A stretch of DNA of 64,000 nucleotides from Rubrivirga marina (GCF_002283365.1 NZ_MQWD01000001.1:1497154-1561153); one strand, 5' to 3'. Positions 1 to 8,535 are shown, counted from the first letter of the stretch. Notes: generated by a model from the sequence alone, not told the origin. Numbers and translations: made by a program.

Positions 1-200
1 TGCTGTCGCAGCAGCTCCGCGCCCTCGAGGCCGACGGGCTCGTCTCGCGGACGGCCCACACACGAGCCGACGGCGGCGTCCCACGCCGGGTCGACTACAC
101 GCTGACCCCGAAGGGCGACGCGCTCGTGCCGGCCCTCGGCGCGCTGGCGGCGTGGGGGGGCGAGCACCTGGACGGGCCGTGGCGGACGCCGGGCGCGTGA
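1..200 (+). CDS. HxlR-family transcriptional regulator (C-terminal part)
   Basis: This is the 3' end of a gene that enters from the left; the readable frame starts at base 3 and stops with TGA at 198-200. The visible 65 residues begin with LSQQLRALEADGLVSR, then PRRVDYTLTPKG and a terminal ALAAWGGEHL. These are the recognition helix, wing and last helix of an HxlR-type winged-helix repressor or activator. Such proteins are about 110-130 residues, so roughly half is missing off the edge. They usually regulate a neighbouring redox or stress gene, but the target is not visible here. Confidence 0.8.
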   Translation, partial: LSQQLRALEADGLVSRTAHTRADGGVPRRVDYTLTPKGDALVPALGALAAWGGEHLDGPWRTPGA

Positions 201-263
201 GGCGCCGTTCCGCCGGGACCGCGACGGCGGAACCGACGGCGGCCGGTCCGGCGTAGCGCCCCC

Positions 264-908
264 ATGATCTCGGACCTCCCCGTCGACCTCTCGCCGGCGC
301 AGCGCGACACGCTTGACGCCTACGTCGGCCAACTCGAGCGCGTCAACGCGCGCGTCAACCTCGTGGCCCGGCCGGCCGGGCGCGCCGACCTGGAGCGGCA
401 CGTCCGCCACTGCCTCGCCCTCGCCGTTCGGCCGTTCCCTGACGGCGCCGTGGTCGTCGACTGGGGCACGGGCGGCGGGCTCCCGGCCGTCCCGCTGGCG
501 GTCGCGTTCCCGGACGTGCAGGTGGTCGCCGTCGACGCCGTCGGCAAGAAGACCGAAGCCGTCAAGTTGTTTGCCCGGCGGCTCGGACTCGAAAACCTCG
601 ACGTCTGGAACGGTCGCGCCGAGGCGTACGACGGACCGGCGCCCCACCTCTCGGTCAGCCGCGCGACGGCGCCGCTCGCCACGCTCTGGGGGTGGCACGT
701 GCGGGCCCGCCAGCCGATGGGTGGCCAGACGGACGGCGCGTGGGCGCCCGGCCTCGTCTGCCTCAAGGGCGGCGACCTCACGGCCGAGACCGCCGACCTC
801 GGCGACGCCGCGCCCGAGGCGGAGGTCGTCACCGAGTCGCTCGCCGACGTCCTCGGGACCGAGTGGGGCGACAAGGCGATCGTCAGCGTGACGGACGGCG
901 CCGTGTAA
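264..908 (+). CDS. rsmG: 16S rRNA (guanine-N7)-methyltransferase RsmG-like
   Basis: The protein has 214 residues, the usual RsmG size. RsmG (GidB) uses S-adenosylmethionine to methylate N7 of G527 in 16S rRNA. The N-terminal helix (YVGQLERVNARVNLVAR) matches the RsmG substrate-binding helix. It is followed by the SAM motif VVDWGTGGGLPAVPLA at about residues 63-80, a VDAVGKK motif near 93, and VSRATAPL near 131, all in RsmG order. The family GAGxG loop is GTGGG here. There is no neighbouring gidA/mnmG or parA gene, so the classical gid cluster is broken up. The ATG at 264 fits the normal N-terminus. Confidence 0.88.
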   Translation: MISDLPVDLSPAQRDTLDAYVGQLERVNARVNLVARPAGRADLERHVRHCLALAVRPFPDGAVVVDWGTGGGLPAVPLAVAFPDVQVVAVDAVGKKTEAVKLFARRLGLENLDVWNGRAEAYDGPAPHLSVSRATAPLATLWGWHVRARQPMGGQTDGAWAPGLVCLKGGDLTAETADLGDAAPEAEVVTESLADVLGTEWGDKAIVSVTDGAV

Positions 909-1016
909 GGCACGGGCCGGATCCGTCCCGGCTACCGGTCTGGGATGTTTTGGGTTCGGCGTGCGAAACGCAGGCCCTCCTGCTGTACGTTCGGGCACCC
1001 TGGCGGCTTGGTGCGT

Positions 1017-2202
1017 ATGACCCCGTTGGTTGGTCGTGAGCGGGAGGTGCGGGCCATCACCTCTCTGATCGATTCGGCACGAGATCGTGGGGGGGCTCAT
1101 GATCCGGGGAGAGGCGGGCATCGGGAAAACGGCGCTCCTCCAGTTGGCGCGCCGGCACGCCGAGGCGAAAGGGGCCCTCGTGCTGTCGACGACGGGCATC
1201 CAGGCGGAGGCGTCCCTGCCGTTCGCCGGGCTCCACCACCTCCTTCCGGAGATCGACAACCTGCCGGCCCCGCAGCGCGACGCGATGTGCGTGGCCTTCG
1301 GGATGAGCGCCGGGAGCGCGCCCAACCGGTTCCTCCTCGGGCTCGCCACCCTGACCCTCTTGAGCGAGGCGGCCGGGCACCGTTCGTGCTCGTCCTCATC
1401 GACGACACGCAGTGGGTCGACCGGTCGACGTGCGACGTGCTCGCCTTCGTGGAGCGCCGGCTCGAGGCCGACCCCGTCGTGCTCCTGTTCGCCGTACGCG
1501 ACGGGGACCGGTGCGCGCTCGTAGAGGCGGCCCCGGACGTCCTGGAGCTAGAGCCGCTCGCGGCCGAGGCCGCGGCGGCCCACCTCGACCGGCTCGCGCC
1601 GGGCCTCTCGCGCGCCTCCAGGGAGCGGGTCCTGAAGGAGTCCGCGGGCACCCCCCTCGCCCTGACCGAGCTGCCGTCGGCTCTCGAGAGCGCCGGCCTC
1701 GGCGGGCGTGGCTCCCTGCCGGGGCGACTCCCACTGACCGCCCGGCTGGAGCGGGCCTTCGCCGCGCGCCTGGCGGGGTTGCCGAGAGGGCGTGCTCCTC
1801 CCCATCGGCGCGAACCCGCTGCTGGCGCTCGTCGAGTGTTCCCGCGGCGCGGCCGCCCTCGCCGACGTCCGGCCGGGCGACGCCGTCGACCACCTCCGGC
1901 GCGTCTTCGACCCGGCGGATGTCGCCTACCACCCCGCCTCGCGTGCCTGGGTCCTCGTCGATCTCGCCGAGGCGCCCGTGCGGGCTGGGCGTCAGTCCGA
2001 GGTGGTCGGGCTCGTCCGGGCCCTCGGGCGGCTGACGGCCCAGACGCGCTCCCCGCTCCTCCGCGCTAGCCTGAGCGTCGTGAGCGTCGCCCGCCCGCTC
2101 TATTCCCCGGACGACCAGGCCGAGGCCCTGTACCGCTCGGTCCTCGCCGACCTTGAACTCGACGGGCACGTCGAGCCGGAGGCCGCCGTCGCGCTCGCCT
2201 AG
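1017..2202 (+). pseudogene. Decayed LuxR-type ATPase transcriptional regulator
   Basis: The reading frame must be changed three times to follow one protein. MTPLVGREREVRAI starts at 1017. After a run of seven G (1088-1094) the frame shifts to give the Walker A motif GEAGIGKTALL. Near 1375 it shifts back to give the Walker B motif LVLIDDTQWVD and the ATPase C-terminal part. Near 1790 it shifts again to helical-repeat sequence (AYHPASRAWVLVDLAEA) until TAG at 2200-2202. The AAA and helical regions match large LuxR-family STAND regulators, normally about 900 residues. The middle is deleted and the C-terminal LuxR helix-turn-helix is absent, so no DNA-binding regulator can be made. Confidence 0.82.
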
Positions 2203-2215
2203 CGGCTCAAACGGA

Positions 2216-2247
2216 CCGCGCCCGCCAGGTGCGGCTGGCGGGCGCGG
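2216..2247. terminator. Strong bidirectional hairpin
   Basis: Two perfectly complementary 13-base arms (2216-2228 and 2235-2247) are separated by a 6-base loop. The hairpin sits just after the LuxR pseudogene and just after the stop of the opposite-strand beta-barrel gene, so it can end transcription from both sides. It lacks a long T-run, so it may depend on Rho or simply stabilise 3' ends. Confidence 0.6.
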
Positions 2248-2298
2248 GGTCGGCGCGACGGGATGCGAGGACCGCCGGTCGGGGGAAGATCGACCGGG

Positions 2299-2907
2299 CT
2301 AGTACCGTCCGTAGCCGCCGCCGCCGAAGCGGTAGCCGAAGGTGAGCGAGATCACCTGGTTCTTCTTGTCGAGGTTCGAGCCGAGGACCGGGTCGAAGTC
2401 GATCGCCTCGGTGAGGCCCTGGGAGTAGCGGGCGTCGATGGTGAACGGGCCCGAGCCCAGGTCGGCGCCGACGACGAAGCCGTAATCCGTGTTGAGGTCG
2501 AGGTCGTCCTCGATGACGCCGTCGACCTCGACCCGGCCGTTGAGCGGGACGCCGACGTAGCCGCCGGCCGAGACGCCGAGGTCGAGCGCCGGGCTGGCCG
2601 GCACGCTCAGGCGGAGCGTCGCCGGGACCTCGAGGTAGTCGAGCCGGGTCGACTCGGTGAAGCCGCCCGTGTTGAGGTACTCCTCGCCCTTCTGCGAGTA
2701 GAGCCCCTCGACCTGGAGGGCGAGCAGGGGCGTGAACGGGACCCGGGCGAAGGCGCCGGCGACGACGCCGAGGCGGGCCTCGGAGTTGACGGCGTCCTCG
2801 CCGCCGAAGTTGGCGACGTTGAGGCCGCCCTTGAGGCCGAAGGTGGGCTGAGCGCTGGCGGAGGCCGCGAGCCCGAGGACCGCGGCGAGGAGGAGGAGAG
2901 AGCGCAT
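2299..2907 (-). CDS. Exported outer-membrane beta-barrel protein (PorT-like fold)
   Basis: The protein has 202 residues, taking the ATG at 2907 because it places a clean signal peptide (MRSLLLLAAVLGLAASASA, cut before QPTFGLKGG) at the N-terminus. The mature part starts with FGLKGGLNVANF, typical of small eight-stranded barrels of the outer-membrane beta-barrel (OMP_b-brl_2) family in Bacteroidota. It continues with alternating polar and hydrophobic strands and ends with an aromatic strand (ISLTFGYRF). A short Gly/Tyr tail follows. Family members are structural or of unknown function. The gene stands alone on the minus strand, divergent from the WYL regulator. Confidence 0.75.
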   Translation of the reverse strand: MRSLLLLAAVLGLAASASAQPTFGLKGGLNVANFGGEDAVNSEARLGVVAGAFARVPFTPLLALQVEGLYSQKGEEYLNTGGFTESTRLDYLEVPATLRLSVPASPALDLGVSAGGYVGVPLNGRVEVDGVIEDDLDLNTDYGFVVGADLGSGPFTIDARYSQGLTEAIDFDPVLGSNLDKKNQVISLTFGYRFGGGGYGRY

Positions 2908-3126
2908 GAGTCTGATGAGTGGTGGGGGACGGTGCGAGGCGGGGGGCCGCGCACGGGGGACATCCACGCAAGCCGCGCGCCACATCGCAGAAGTCTCGCC
3001 TCCGCACCCTCTTCAGCCGCCGAAACGAACGGGATTCGGGGATCGGGCGTTGACAAATGACTGTCACCCGTCCGATCCTCCGGACGCCGCTGCCCGCCGC
3101 CGTCGTCACCCTCCCCGTCCCCCCAG

Positions 3127-4122
3127 ATGGCCCGCTCCGACCGCTCGCTCAACAAGACCGAACGCCTGTTCGCCCTGGTGCTCCTGCTCCAGAACCGGCC
3201 GAACATGACCTCCCGCGACCTCGCCGAGCACTTCGCCGTAAGCCGGCGGACCATCTTCCGCGACCTCCGCACGCTCGGAGAAAGTGGGGTGCCACTGACA
3301 TACGCTGAGCACGGGGGGTACGAGATCCTCGAGGGGTATCAGCTCCCGCCCCTCATGTTCTCCGCCCGCGAGGCCGCGACGCTCCTCATCGGCACCGGCT
3401 TCACCAAGCTCCAGCCCGACGCCAGCCTCCGCACCGACGCCGACGCCGTGGCAATGAAGATCCGGAACGTGCTCCCCGAGCCCGTCCGCGACTACATCGA
3501 CCGGCTCCAGGACCAGACCGTCCTCGCCCCGTTCAACGAGACGGCCGGCTCGGCCGGCGCCACCGAGGACGAGCAGGGCCTGTGGTTCGAGCTCTCCGAG
3601 GCGATGGCCCGCCAGCGTGTGGTCAAGATGACGTATTACGTGGCGAGCCGCGACGAGGAGACGGTCCGCGAGGTCGACCCGCTCGGCCTCGTGTACTACT
3701 CCGACCACTGGAACCTCATCGCCTACGACCACCTCCGCGACGACATCCGGAACTTCCGGCTCGACCAGATCAAGAAGCTCCGGACCCGGTTCGACACGTT
3801 CGAGCCGCCGGCCGGGTTCGACCTCAAGGAGCACCTCCGCGAGCGCGGGACGAGCCCGCAGAACGTCCGGATGACGGTCCGCTTCCGGGACCGCGCGTGG
3901 CGCTGGGCGCGCCGCCAGGTGCCGGCCGACGTCGAGCAGGAGCTGCCCGTGGGCGACGGCTGGACGCAGGTGACGTTCGAGTTCGAGAACCTGGCCTACG
4001 TCGCGAAGTGGCTCCTCCGCTACGGCACGGACGCCGAGGTCGTGGAGCCCGACGAACTGCGGCGGGAGGTGGCCGACCAGGCGCGGGCCGTGGCCGAGAT
4101 GTACGGCGCCGTGGCGGCGTGA
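3127..4122 (+). CDS. WYL-domain transcriptional regulator (YafY/DeoR-type HTH)
   Basis: The protein has 331 residues. Residues about 8-65 form a DeoR-type winged helix (TSRDLAEHFAVSRRTIFRDLRTL). Residues about 160-225 form a WYL ligand-sensing domain (MTYYVASRDEETVREVDPLGLVYY, then WNLIAYDHLRDDIRNFRLDQI). Residues about 240-325 match the WYL C-terminal extension. WYL proteins bind nucleotides or nucleic acid and control DNA damage, defence or metabolic genes. No defence system adjoins this one. The stop overlaps the GTG of the next gene by three bases, so the two are translationally coupled and the downstream membrane protein is its likely partner. Confidence 0.88.
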   Translation: MARSDRSLNKTERLFALVLLLQNRPNMTSRDLAEHFAVSRRTIFRDLRTLGESGVPLTYAEHGGYEILEGYQLPPLMFSAREAATLLIGTGFTKLQPDASLRTDADAVAMKIRNVLPEPVRDYIDRLQDQTVLAPFNETAGSAGATEDEQGLWFELSEAMARQRVVKMTYYVASRDEETVREVDPLGLVYYSDHWNLIAYDHLRDDIRNFRLDQIKKLRTRFDTFEPPAGFDLKEHLRERGTSPQNVRMTVRFRDRAWRWARRQVPADVEQELPVGDGWTQVTFEFENLAYVAKWLLRYGTDAEVVEPDELRREVADQARAVAEMYGAVAA

Positions 4123-5336
4123 CCGCCGCGGCCCCCTCCGCCTCGGGAAAGCGATCGGCCGCCTCGGCGGCCGGCGGCGAGTACGTCGTCGGCGTGATGA
4201 CGATGGACGTGGAGGGGAAGGCCTCGGACCGGTTCCGGCGGCAGGTCGAGCGGGCGACGGAGGCGTTCGACGCCGCGATCACCGAGGCGCTCGGCGTGCG
4301 GGTGGAGCTCCTCACGTTCCGCGGCCCGCACCTCACGCCGGCCGCCGGCGCCTACGCCCCGCTCGACTTCCTCCAGATCGGGCTCGCCGAGAAGCTCGAG
4401 CGCGGGGTCCACTTCCTCCTCATCGTCACCGAGGTGGACCTCATGGCGACCACGCTCTCGTACACGCTCGCGCTCCCGAGCCAGCTCACGAACGTGGCCG
4501 TGGTCTCGACGAAGCGGCTCGACCCGGACTTCTGGGGCGACGCCGACGACGAGGGCCTCGCGGTCCGGCGGCTGACGGCGCTCCTGCTCCACTCGTTCGG
4601 CCACCTCCTCAACCTCGGCCACACCGACGACCCCGAGAACGCGATGCACGACGTGGCCGGCGTCGACGGCCTCGAGGCGATGACGCAGTTCTCCGACGCC
4701 CAGCGCGAGCGGATGCGGCGGGCGCTCCCGCGCGAGGCCCACGAGCGGTCGGCCCGGCGCGGGCACGTCGGGTTCGCGCTCCGGACGCTCGTGCGCGACG
4801 CGCCGAGCATCGCGGCGGCCGTCGCGAGGGCCAACCCGTTCCGCCTCGTCACGCGCCTGCCGACGATGATCGCGGCCGCGCTCTCGGTCCTGATCGTCGT
4901 GTTCTTCAGCCCCGAGATGTGGGACGTGGCGAGCACCGTCGAGTTGTACCAGTTGGCCGGCTTCGCCGTCGTGGCGCTGGCGACGGCGACGGTCGTGCTG
5001 TACCGGGCGTTCGCGTTCGGCGGCGTGCTCGGGCGCGGGCGCGTGCTCGCCGAGTCGACGGTCGTGACGGGCGCGGCGACGGCGCTCAGCCTGCTCCTGA
5101 CGATGCTCATCGTCTTCGGCGTCTTCGCCGCGCTGACCTACCTCGGCATCGTGACGCTCTTCCCGCGCCAGCTCATGGAGACGTGGCCGACCGTGGACCC
5201 CGCCGTGCGCACGCTCGACCACGTCAAGCTGAGCCTGTTCGTCGCCTCGCTCGGCGTGCTGGCGGGATCGCTCGGCGGTCGGGCCGACAGCAAGGACCTC
5301 GTCCGAGGTGTCCTGTTCGTGGACGAGGAGGTCTAG
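4119..5336 (+). CDS. Metzincin-like membrane protein with altered zinc-protease motif
   Basis: The protein has 405 residues from the GTG at 4119, which overlaps the regulator stop. Residues about 18-200 resemble archaemetzincin-type peptidases. They hold an HxxxHxxxxxH zinc signature (HSFGHLLNLGH, residues 158-168) and a Met-turn-like AMHD at about 175. The catalytic Glu that should follow the first His is Ser159. The C-terminal half has about four hydrophobic segments (near residues 250-265, 280-300, 320-345 and 372-390), so the peptidase-like part is membrane anchored. It may bind zinc without cleaving peptide bonds. The function is not known. The start and coupling suggest co-regulation with the WYL gene. 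Confidence 0.65.
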   Translation: MTAAAPSASGKRSAASAAGGEYVVGVMTMDVEGKASDRFRRQVERATEAFDAAITEALGVRVELLTFRGPHLTPAAGAYAPLDFLQIGLAEKLERGVHFLLIVTEVDLMATTLSYTLALPSQLTNVAVVSTKRLDPDFWGDADDEGLAVRRLTALLLHSFGHLLNLGHTDDPENAMHDVAGVDGLEAMTQFSDAQRERMRRALPREAHERSARRGHVGFALRTLVRDAPSIAAAVARANPFRLVTRLPTMIAAALSVLIVVFFSPEMWDVASTVELYQLAGFAVVALATATVVLYRAFAFGGVLGRGRVLAESTVVTGAATALSLLLTMLIVFGVFAALTYLGIVTLFPRQLMETWPTVDPAVRTLDHVKLSLFVASLGVLAGSLGGRADSKDLVRGVLFVDEEV

Positions 5337-5341
5337 CTGCC

Positions 5342-5812
5342 GTGCTCCTCGCCCGCCCCGACGGCTTCGCCTCCTCGACGTACCACCTCGTCGAGGGGCC
5401 CGACGTCGTGGCCGAGGTCGCCCTCCCCAAGCTGACGGCGCCGGACGGGCGGATCCGGGTCGGCGGCGTCCCCTTCGAACTGGAGATGGGACTGAGGGCC
5501 GCACCGACGATCGGACTCGCCTTCGAGGGCGTGCGCGTCGCGTCGTCGTGGCGGGAGGGGTGGTTCGCTCATCTCTACACCGTCCGCGTCGACGCCTCGG
5601 TCGCCGGTGACGGGCCGCGGACGCTCGTCGTCCGGCCCTCGTTCGGGCACGGGCGCCACGTCGTCGAGGTGGACGGGCGGCGGGTCGGGGCGATCCGGAA
5701 GGCCGGCCTGTTCTCTCGGAACCGCGAGCTGGACCTGCCCGCCTCGGTGCCCCTCCTGGTGCAGGCGTTCCTGCTGGTGGTCGTGCTCGACGACCTCCGC
5801 AACGCGGGCTGA
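5342..5812 (+). CDS. Uncharacterised protein, beta-rich with C-terminal hydrophobic segment
   Basis: The protein has 156 residues from a GTG five bases after the preceding stop, so it is the third gene of this operon. It is dominated by short beta strands rich in Gly and Val (IRVGGVPFEL, LAFEGVRVASSW, HVVEVDGRRVGAI) and ends in a hydrophobic stretch (VPLLVQAFLLVVVLDDL). The pattern loosely recalls tubby-like or LURP-type membrane-associated domains, but this is a guess from shape. I do not recognise a family. Its position suggests it works with the membrane metzincin-like protein. Confidence 0.6.
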   Translation: MLLARPDGFASSTYHLVEGPDVVAEVALPKLTAPDGRIRVGGVPFELEMGLRAAPTIGLAFEGVRVASSWREGWFAHLYTVRVDASVAGDGPRTLVVRPSFGHGRHVVEVDGRRVGAIRKAGLFSRNRELDLPASVPLLVQAFLLVVVLDDLRNAG

Positions 5813-5848
5813 CGGAGGGGCCCGGCTGCGAGCAGAGACATAGAAGAA

Positions 5849-5871
5849 GCCCCGACCGTACCGGCCGGGGC
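5849..5871. terminator. Hairpin between convergent genes
   Basis: The arms GCCCCG (5849-5854) and CGGGGC (5866-5871) extend inward by two more pairs around a one-base mismatch. The hairpin lies between the end of the plus-strand operon and the end of the minus-strand small ORF, so it probably serves both. Confidence 0.5.
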
Positions 5872-5895
5872 CTCCGAAAGAGAACCGAGGGGCGT

Positions 5896-6228
5896 CTAGA
5901 GGACCTGCAGGTCGGCGCGGCGGCCGACGGCCGTCTCCACGATGTTCGTCACGCTGACGGTCGCGTCGCCTTCGCCCTGGGTCGTCTTGTGGTAGATCAT
6001 CCCCTCGAACGTGGCCTCTTCGACATCGGTCGTGATGGAGGACTCGTCGTCGTCGTTCGCGAAGAAGACGCCGCGGTACTGCTTGCCTTCGAACGTGTCG
6101 ACGGGGAACACGTAACCTTGACCTTCGACGCCGGCCAGCTTCGCGTCGTGGAGTTCATAGAGCGCCAAATTAAACCTCTTGGAATGTGAGACAGATGGTC
6201 GGGAGGGCCCCGGCGCAGGACGTAACAA
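5896..6228 (-). CDS. Small uncharacterised ORF, possibly a 5'-truncated remnant
   Basis: The frame encodes up to 110 residues (ATG at 6228). The start is doubtful because the first 20 residues are Pro/Arg-rich and look non-coding. The convincing part begins around LALYELHDAKLAG and continues through FPVDTFEGKQYRGVFFAN and TFEGMIYHKTT. Local sequence looks clearly less GC-rich than its neighbours, suggesting foreign origin. No signal peptide and no recognised domain are seen. It may be the tail of a longer gene that lost its 5' end. The bases from 6229 to 6295 hold nothing identifiable apart from a locally AT-rich patch before the next gene. Confidence 0.4.
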   Translation of the reverse strand: MLRPAPGPSRPSVSHSKRFNLALYELHDAKLAGVEGQGYVFPVDTFEGKQYRGVFFANDDDESSITTDVEEATFEGMIYHKTTQGEGDATVSVTNIVETAVGRRADLQVL

Positions 6229-6295
6229 CGGCGCACGGTCGGCCTTTCCCCTCTATCATTCTATGTCCCATCCCCATCAGGGTTTCCCCTAGGCC

Positions 6296-7804
6296 ATGAA
6301 GCTCCCGTCCATCTGCCGTCTCCTCCTCGTAACCGCCGCTGGCCTCGTCGGTTGTGCGCCGACGGCGCCGGTCGTGTCCTCGAGCATCGTCGGGCCCTCG
6401 TCGGACGTCACGTTCACCGTCCTCCAGATGAACGACGTGTATGAGATCACGCCGGTCGAGGGCGGCCAGTCGGGGGGATTGGCGCGTGTGGCGGGCCTTC
6501 GGCAGGAACTCCTCGAGCGCGACCCCAACACGATCACGGTCCTCGCAGGAGACTTCCTCAGCCCGTCGGCGCTGGGCACGGCGCGCGTGGACGGCGAGCG
6601 GCTGGCGGGCAAGCAGATGGTCGCCGTCCTCAACGCGCTGGGTCTCGACGCGGCCGCGATCGGCAACCACGAGTTCGACGTGTCGGAAGAGGCGTTTCAC
6701 GCCCGGGTCGCCGAGGCCCGCTTCCCGTTCGTCTCGGCCAACGTTCGCACGGCGGAGGGCCGGCCGTTCGCGGACGTGGCGCCCCGCCTCGTGATGCCCC
6801 TCGCCGTCGCGCCCGGCGACACGATCCGCGTCGGGATCGCGAGCGTGGTGCTCCCCTCGAACGACGCGGCCTACGTGAGCTACGTCGACGCCGACTCGAC
6901 GCTCCGGGCCGAGGTCGCCCGCCTCGACGCCGAGACGGACGTGGTCATCGGCCTCACGCACCTCGCCTTTGCCGACGACGTGGCCGCCGCGGCCACGATC
7001 CCCGGGCTCGACATGGTCCTCGGCGGGCACGAGCACGAGAACGTCCGCGCCTACCGCGGGCCCGACCTCACGCCCGTCCTCAAGGCCGACGCGAACGCGC
7101 GGACGGTCTACGTCCACCGCGTCACGCTCGACCGCGCGACGGGCAATGTGACGGTCATCTCCGAACTCGTCCCGATCACGCCCGACACGCCGACCGACGC
7201 CGCGACCGCGGCCGTCGTCGAGGAGTGGGTCGAGGCCGCCTACGCCGGCTTCCGCGCCGACGGGTTCGACCCGGACCGCGTGGCCGTGGTTACGACCGAG
7301 GCGCTCGACGGGCGGGAGGGGACCGTCCGCACCCGCCCGGCCCGCCTCGGGAAGCTCATCGCGGAGGGCTTCCGCCAAGCGTCCGGCGCCGAGGCCGCCC
7401 TGTTCAACGGCGGCTCCGTGCGCGTCGACGACGTCCTCTCGGCTGGGCCGTTCACCGAATACGACGCGATCCGCGTGCTCCCGTTCGGCGGGACGGTCGT
7501 GACGGTCACGATGCCGGGCCGCCTCCTCACGCGCGTGCTCGACCAGGGCGAGGCCAACGCGGGGACCGGCGGCTACCTCCAGACCGCCGGCATCGGCCGC
7601 GAGGGCGGGACGTGGACCGTGAACGGGACGCCGGTCGACCCGGCGCGGACCTACACCGTCGCCACGAACGACTTCCTCGTCTCGGGCCGCGAGGCCGGGC
7701 TCGACTACTTCGACGTCGAGACGAACCCCGACCTCGTGCTCGTCGGCGAGCACGGCGACGTCCGCCGGGCGCTCCTCGACGAGCTCGTGCGGACCTACGA
7801 GTGA
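6296..7804 (+). CDS. 5'-nucleotidase/metallophosphatase lipoprotein (UshA-type)
   Basis: The protein has 502 residues with a lipobox ending at Cys20 (GLVGC), so it is lipid-anchored in the cell envelope. The N-terminal calcineurin-like metal domain shows GDFLSPS, GNHEFD (residues 123-128), a GLTHLAFADD loop and GGHEHEN. The C-terminal domain shows the substrate-binding features of 5'-nucleotidases (LFNGGSVR, and FGGTVVTVTMPG). The usual TNDxHG motif reads MNDVYE, as in a known DVYE-type subgroup. The likely role is releasing phosphate from extracellular nucleotides or sugar nucleotides. Its stop abuts the stop of the convergent FKBP gene with no gap. Confidence 0.88.
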   Translation: MKLPSICRLLLVTAAGLVGCAPTAPVVSSSIVGPSSDVTFTVLQMNDVYEITPVEGGQSGGLARVAGLRQELLERDPNTITVLAGDFLSPSALGTARVDGERLAGKQMVAVLNALGLDAAAIGNHEFDVSEEAFHARVAEARFPFVSANVRTAEGRPFADVAPRLVMPLAVAPGDTIRVGIASVVLPSNDAAYVSYVDADSTLRAEVARLDAETDVVIGLTHLAFADDVAAAATIPGLDMVLGGHEHENVRAYRGPDLTPVLKADANARTVYVHRVTLDRATGNVTVISELVPITPDTPTDAATAAVVEEWVEAAYAGFRADGFDPDRVAVVTTEALDGREGTVRTRPARLGKLIAEGFRQASGAEAALFNGGSVRVDDVLSAGPFTEYDAIRVLPFGGTVVTVTMPGRLLTRVLDQGEANAGTGGYLQTAGIGREGGTWTVNGTPVDPARTYTVATNDFLVSGREAGLDYFDVETNPDLVLVGEHGDVRRALLDELVRTYE

Positions 7805-8293
7805 CTAGCTCCCGGAGCAGGAGCGGTTGTCCTGATAGATCCGGTTCAGCGTGATCTCGAACTCGAGGACCGAGCACGACGGGACGTCGGCGAGCCCCTC
7901 GACGCCGGCGTTGACGTCGACGGGGCCGTAGCCGAGGTTGGGCGGGACGGTCACGATCCGCGTCTCGCCCACCTGCTGGCCCGCGAGCCCGAGGATGAAC
8001 CCCCGCGGGAGCCGGCTGTCGTTGGGGAACACGAAGCGGCGGTCGTCGCCGCGCGAGAAGATCCCGCCGCTCTCGGCGACACGGCCGACGTAGGCGACCG
8101 AGATGCAGTCGCCCTGCTGGATGGCGTCGCCGGCCTGCACGCTGTCCGGCGTCACGTCTTCGATGTCGAACGCGACGTCGGTGGGGCAGACGGCCGATCC
8201 GCCGCTGTCGCACCCGGAGAGGGCCGGGGCGCCGGCGGCGAGCGCGATCAGCCCGACGAGGGCGGGGCGGACGAGGAGGCGGGGCGTGCGCAT
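7805..8293 (-). CDS. FKBP-type peptidyl-prolyl isomerase lipoprotein
   Basis: The protein has 162 residues with a lipoprotein signal (lipobox ALSGC, Cys28), so it acts in the envelope. The FKBP domain runs from about residue 55 to the end (ISVAYVGRV, RGFILGLAGQQVGETRIVTVPPNLGYG, LEFEITLNRI). The residue after FVFPNDSRLPRGFI replaces the usual VIxGW, so prolyl binding may be altered. Extra Cys residues (C36, near 63, near 141 and 158) could form disulfides. A TAGCTTTC box 20 bases upstream is the likely promoter. The proposed role is folding of exported proteins. Confidence 0.8.
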   Translation of the reverse strand: MRTPRLLVRPALVGLIALAAGAPALSGCDSGGSAVCPTDVAFDIEDVTPDSVQAGDAIQQGDCISVAYVGRVAESGGIFSRGDDRRFVFPNDSRLPRGFILGLAGQQVGETRIVTVPPNLGYGPVDVNAGVEGLADVPSCSVLEFEITLNRIYQDNRSCSGS

Positions 8294-8312
8294 GGGGCCT
8301 GGGGGATCGCTC

Positions 8313-8320
8313 GAAAGCTA
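8313..8320 (-). promoter_or_regulatory. Promoter-like TAGCTTTC box before the FKBP gene
   Basis: Read on the minus strand, TAGCTTTC ends 19 bases before the start codon. It matches the TAnnTT(T/C) boxes found before many genes of this window. Confidence 0.45.
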
Positions 8321-8382
8321 GGGGCCGCCCGGAGCCAGGCCGGCCGCGGGACGCCTTTTCACCCCGTCCTTGCCCCCCGACT

Positions 8383-8410
8383 CCCTCCGCCTCGGCGCCG
8401 AGGCGGAGGG
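8383..8410. repeat. Dispersed palindrome, full copy (28 bp, perfect)
   Basis: Two perfectly complementary 14-base arms are centred on GC. The copy lies between the NUDIX gene 3' end and the FKBP promoter. It is one of the best copies of the window-wide family with core CCGCCTCGGCRCCGAGGCGG. The rest of 8294-8535 holds no gene. Confidence 0.85.
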
Positions 8411-8535
8411 GGCTGAATCCCGGTCAGGACGCCGGGGCTGCTCTTGACCTCAGAGAGTCGGCTCGGGTTGTCGCGGAGTTCCCCCCCACGAGCAGGCACT
8501 CCGGCTCGTCTAACTGGACGCCTCGCCGGCAGCGC

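Noticed and set aside
1017-2202. Treating the LuxR-like region as three or four separate small genes
   Set aside because: The fragments are colinear parts of one known protein architecture, so one decayed gene is simpler.
6170-7753. A 527-codon minus-strand frame over the 5'-nucleotidase gene
   Set aside because: It is antisense to a clear metallophosphatase and shows only Arg/Val/Glu-rich low-information sequence.
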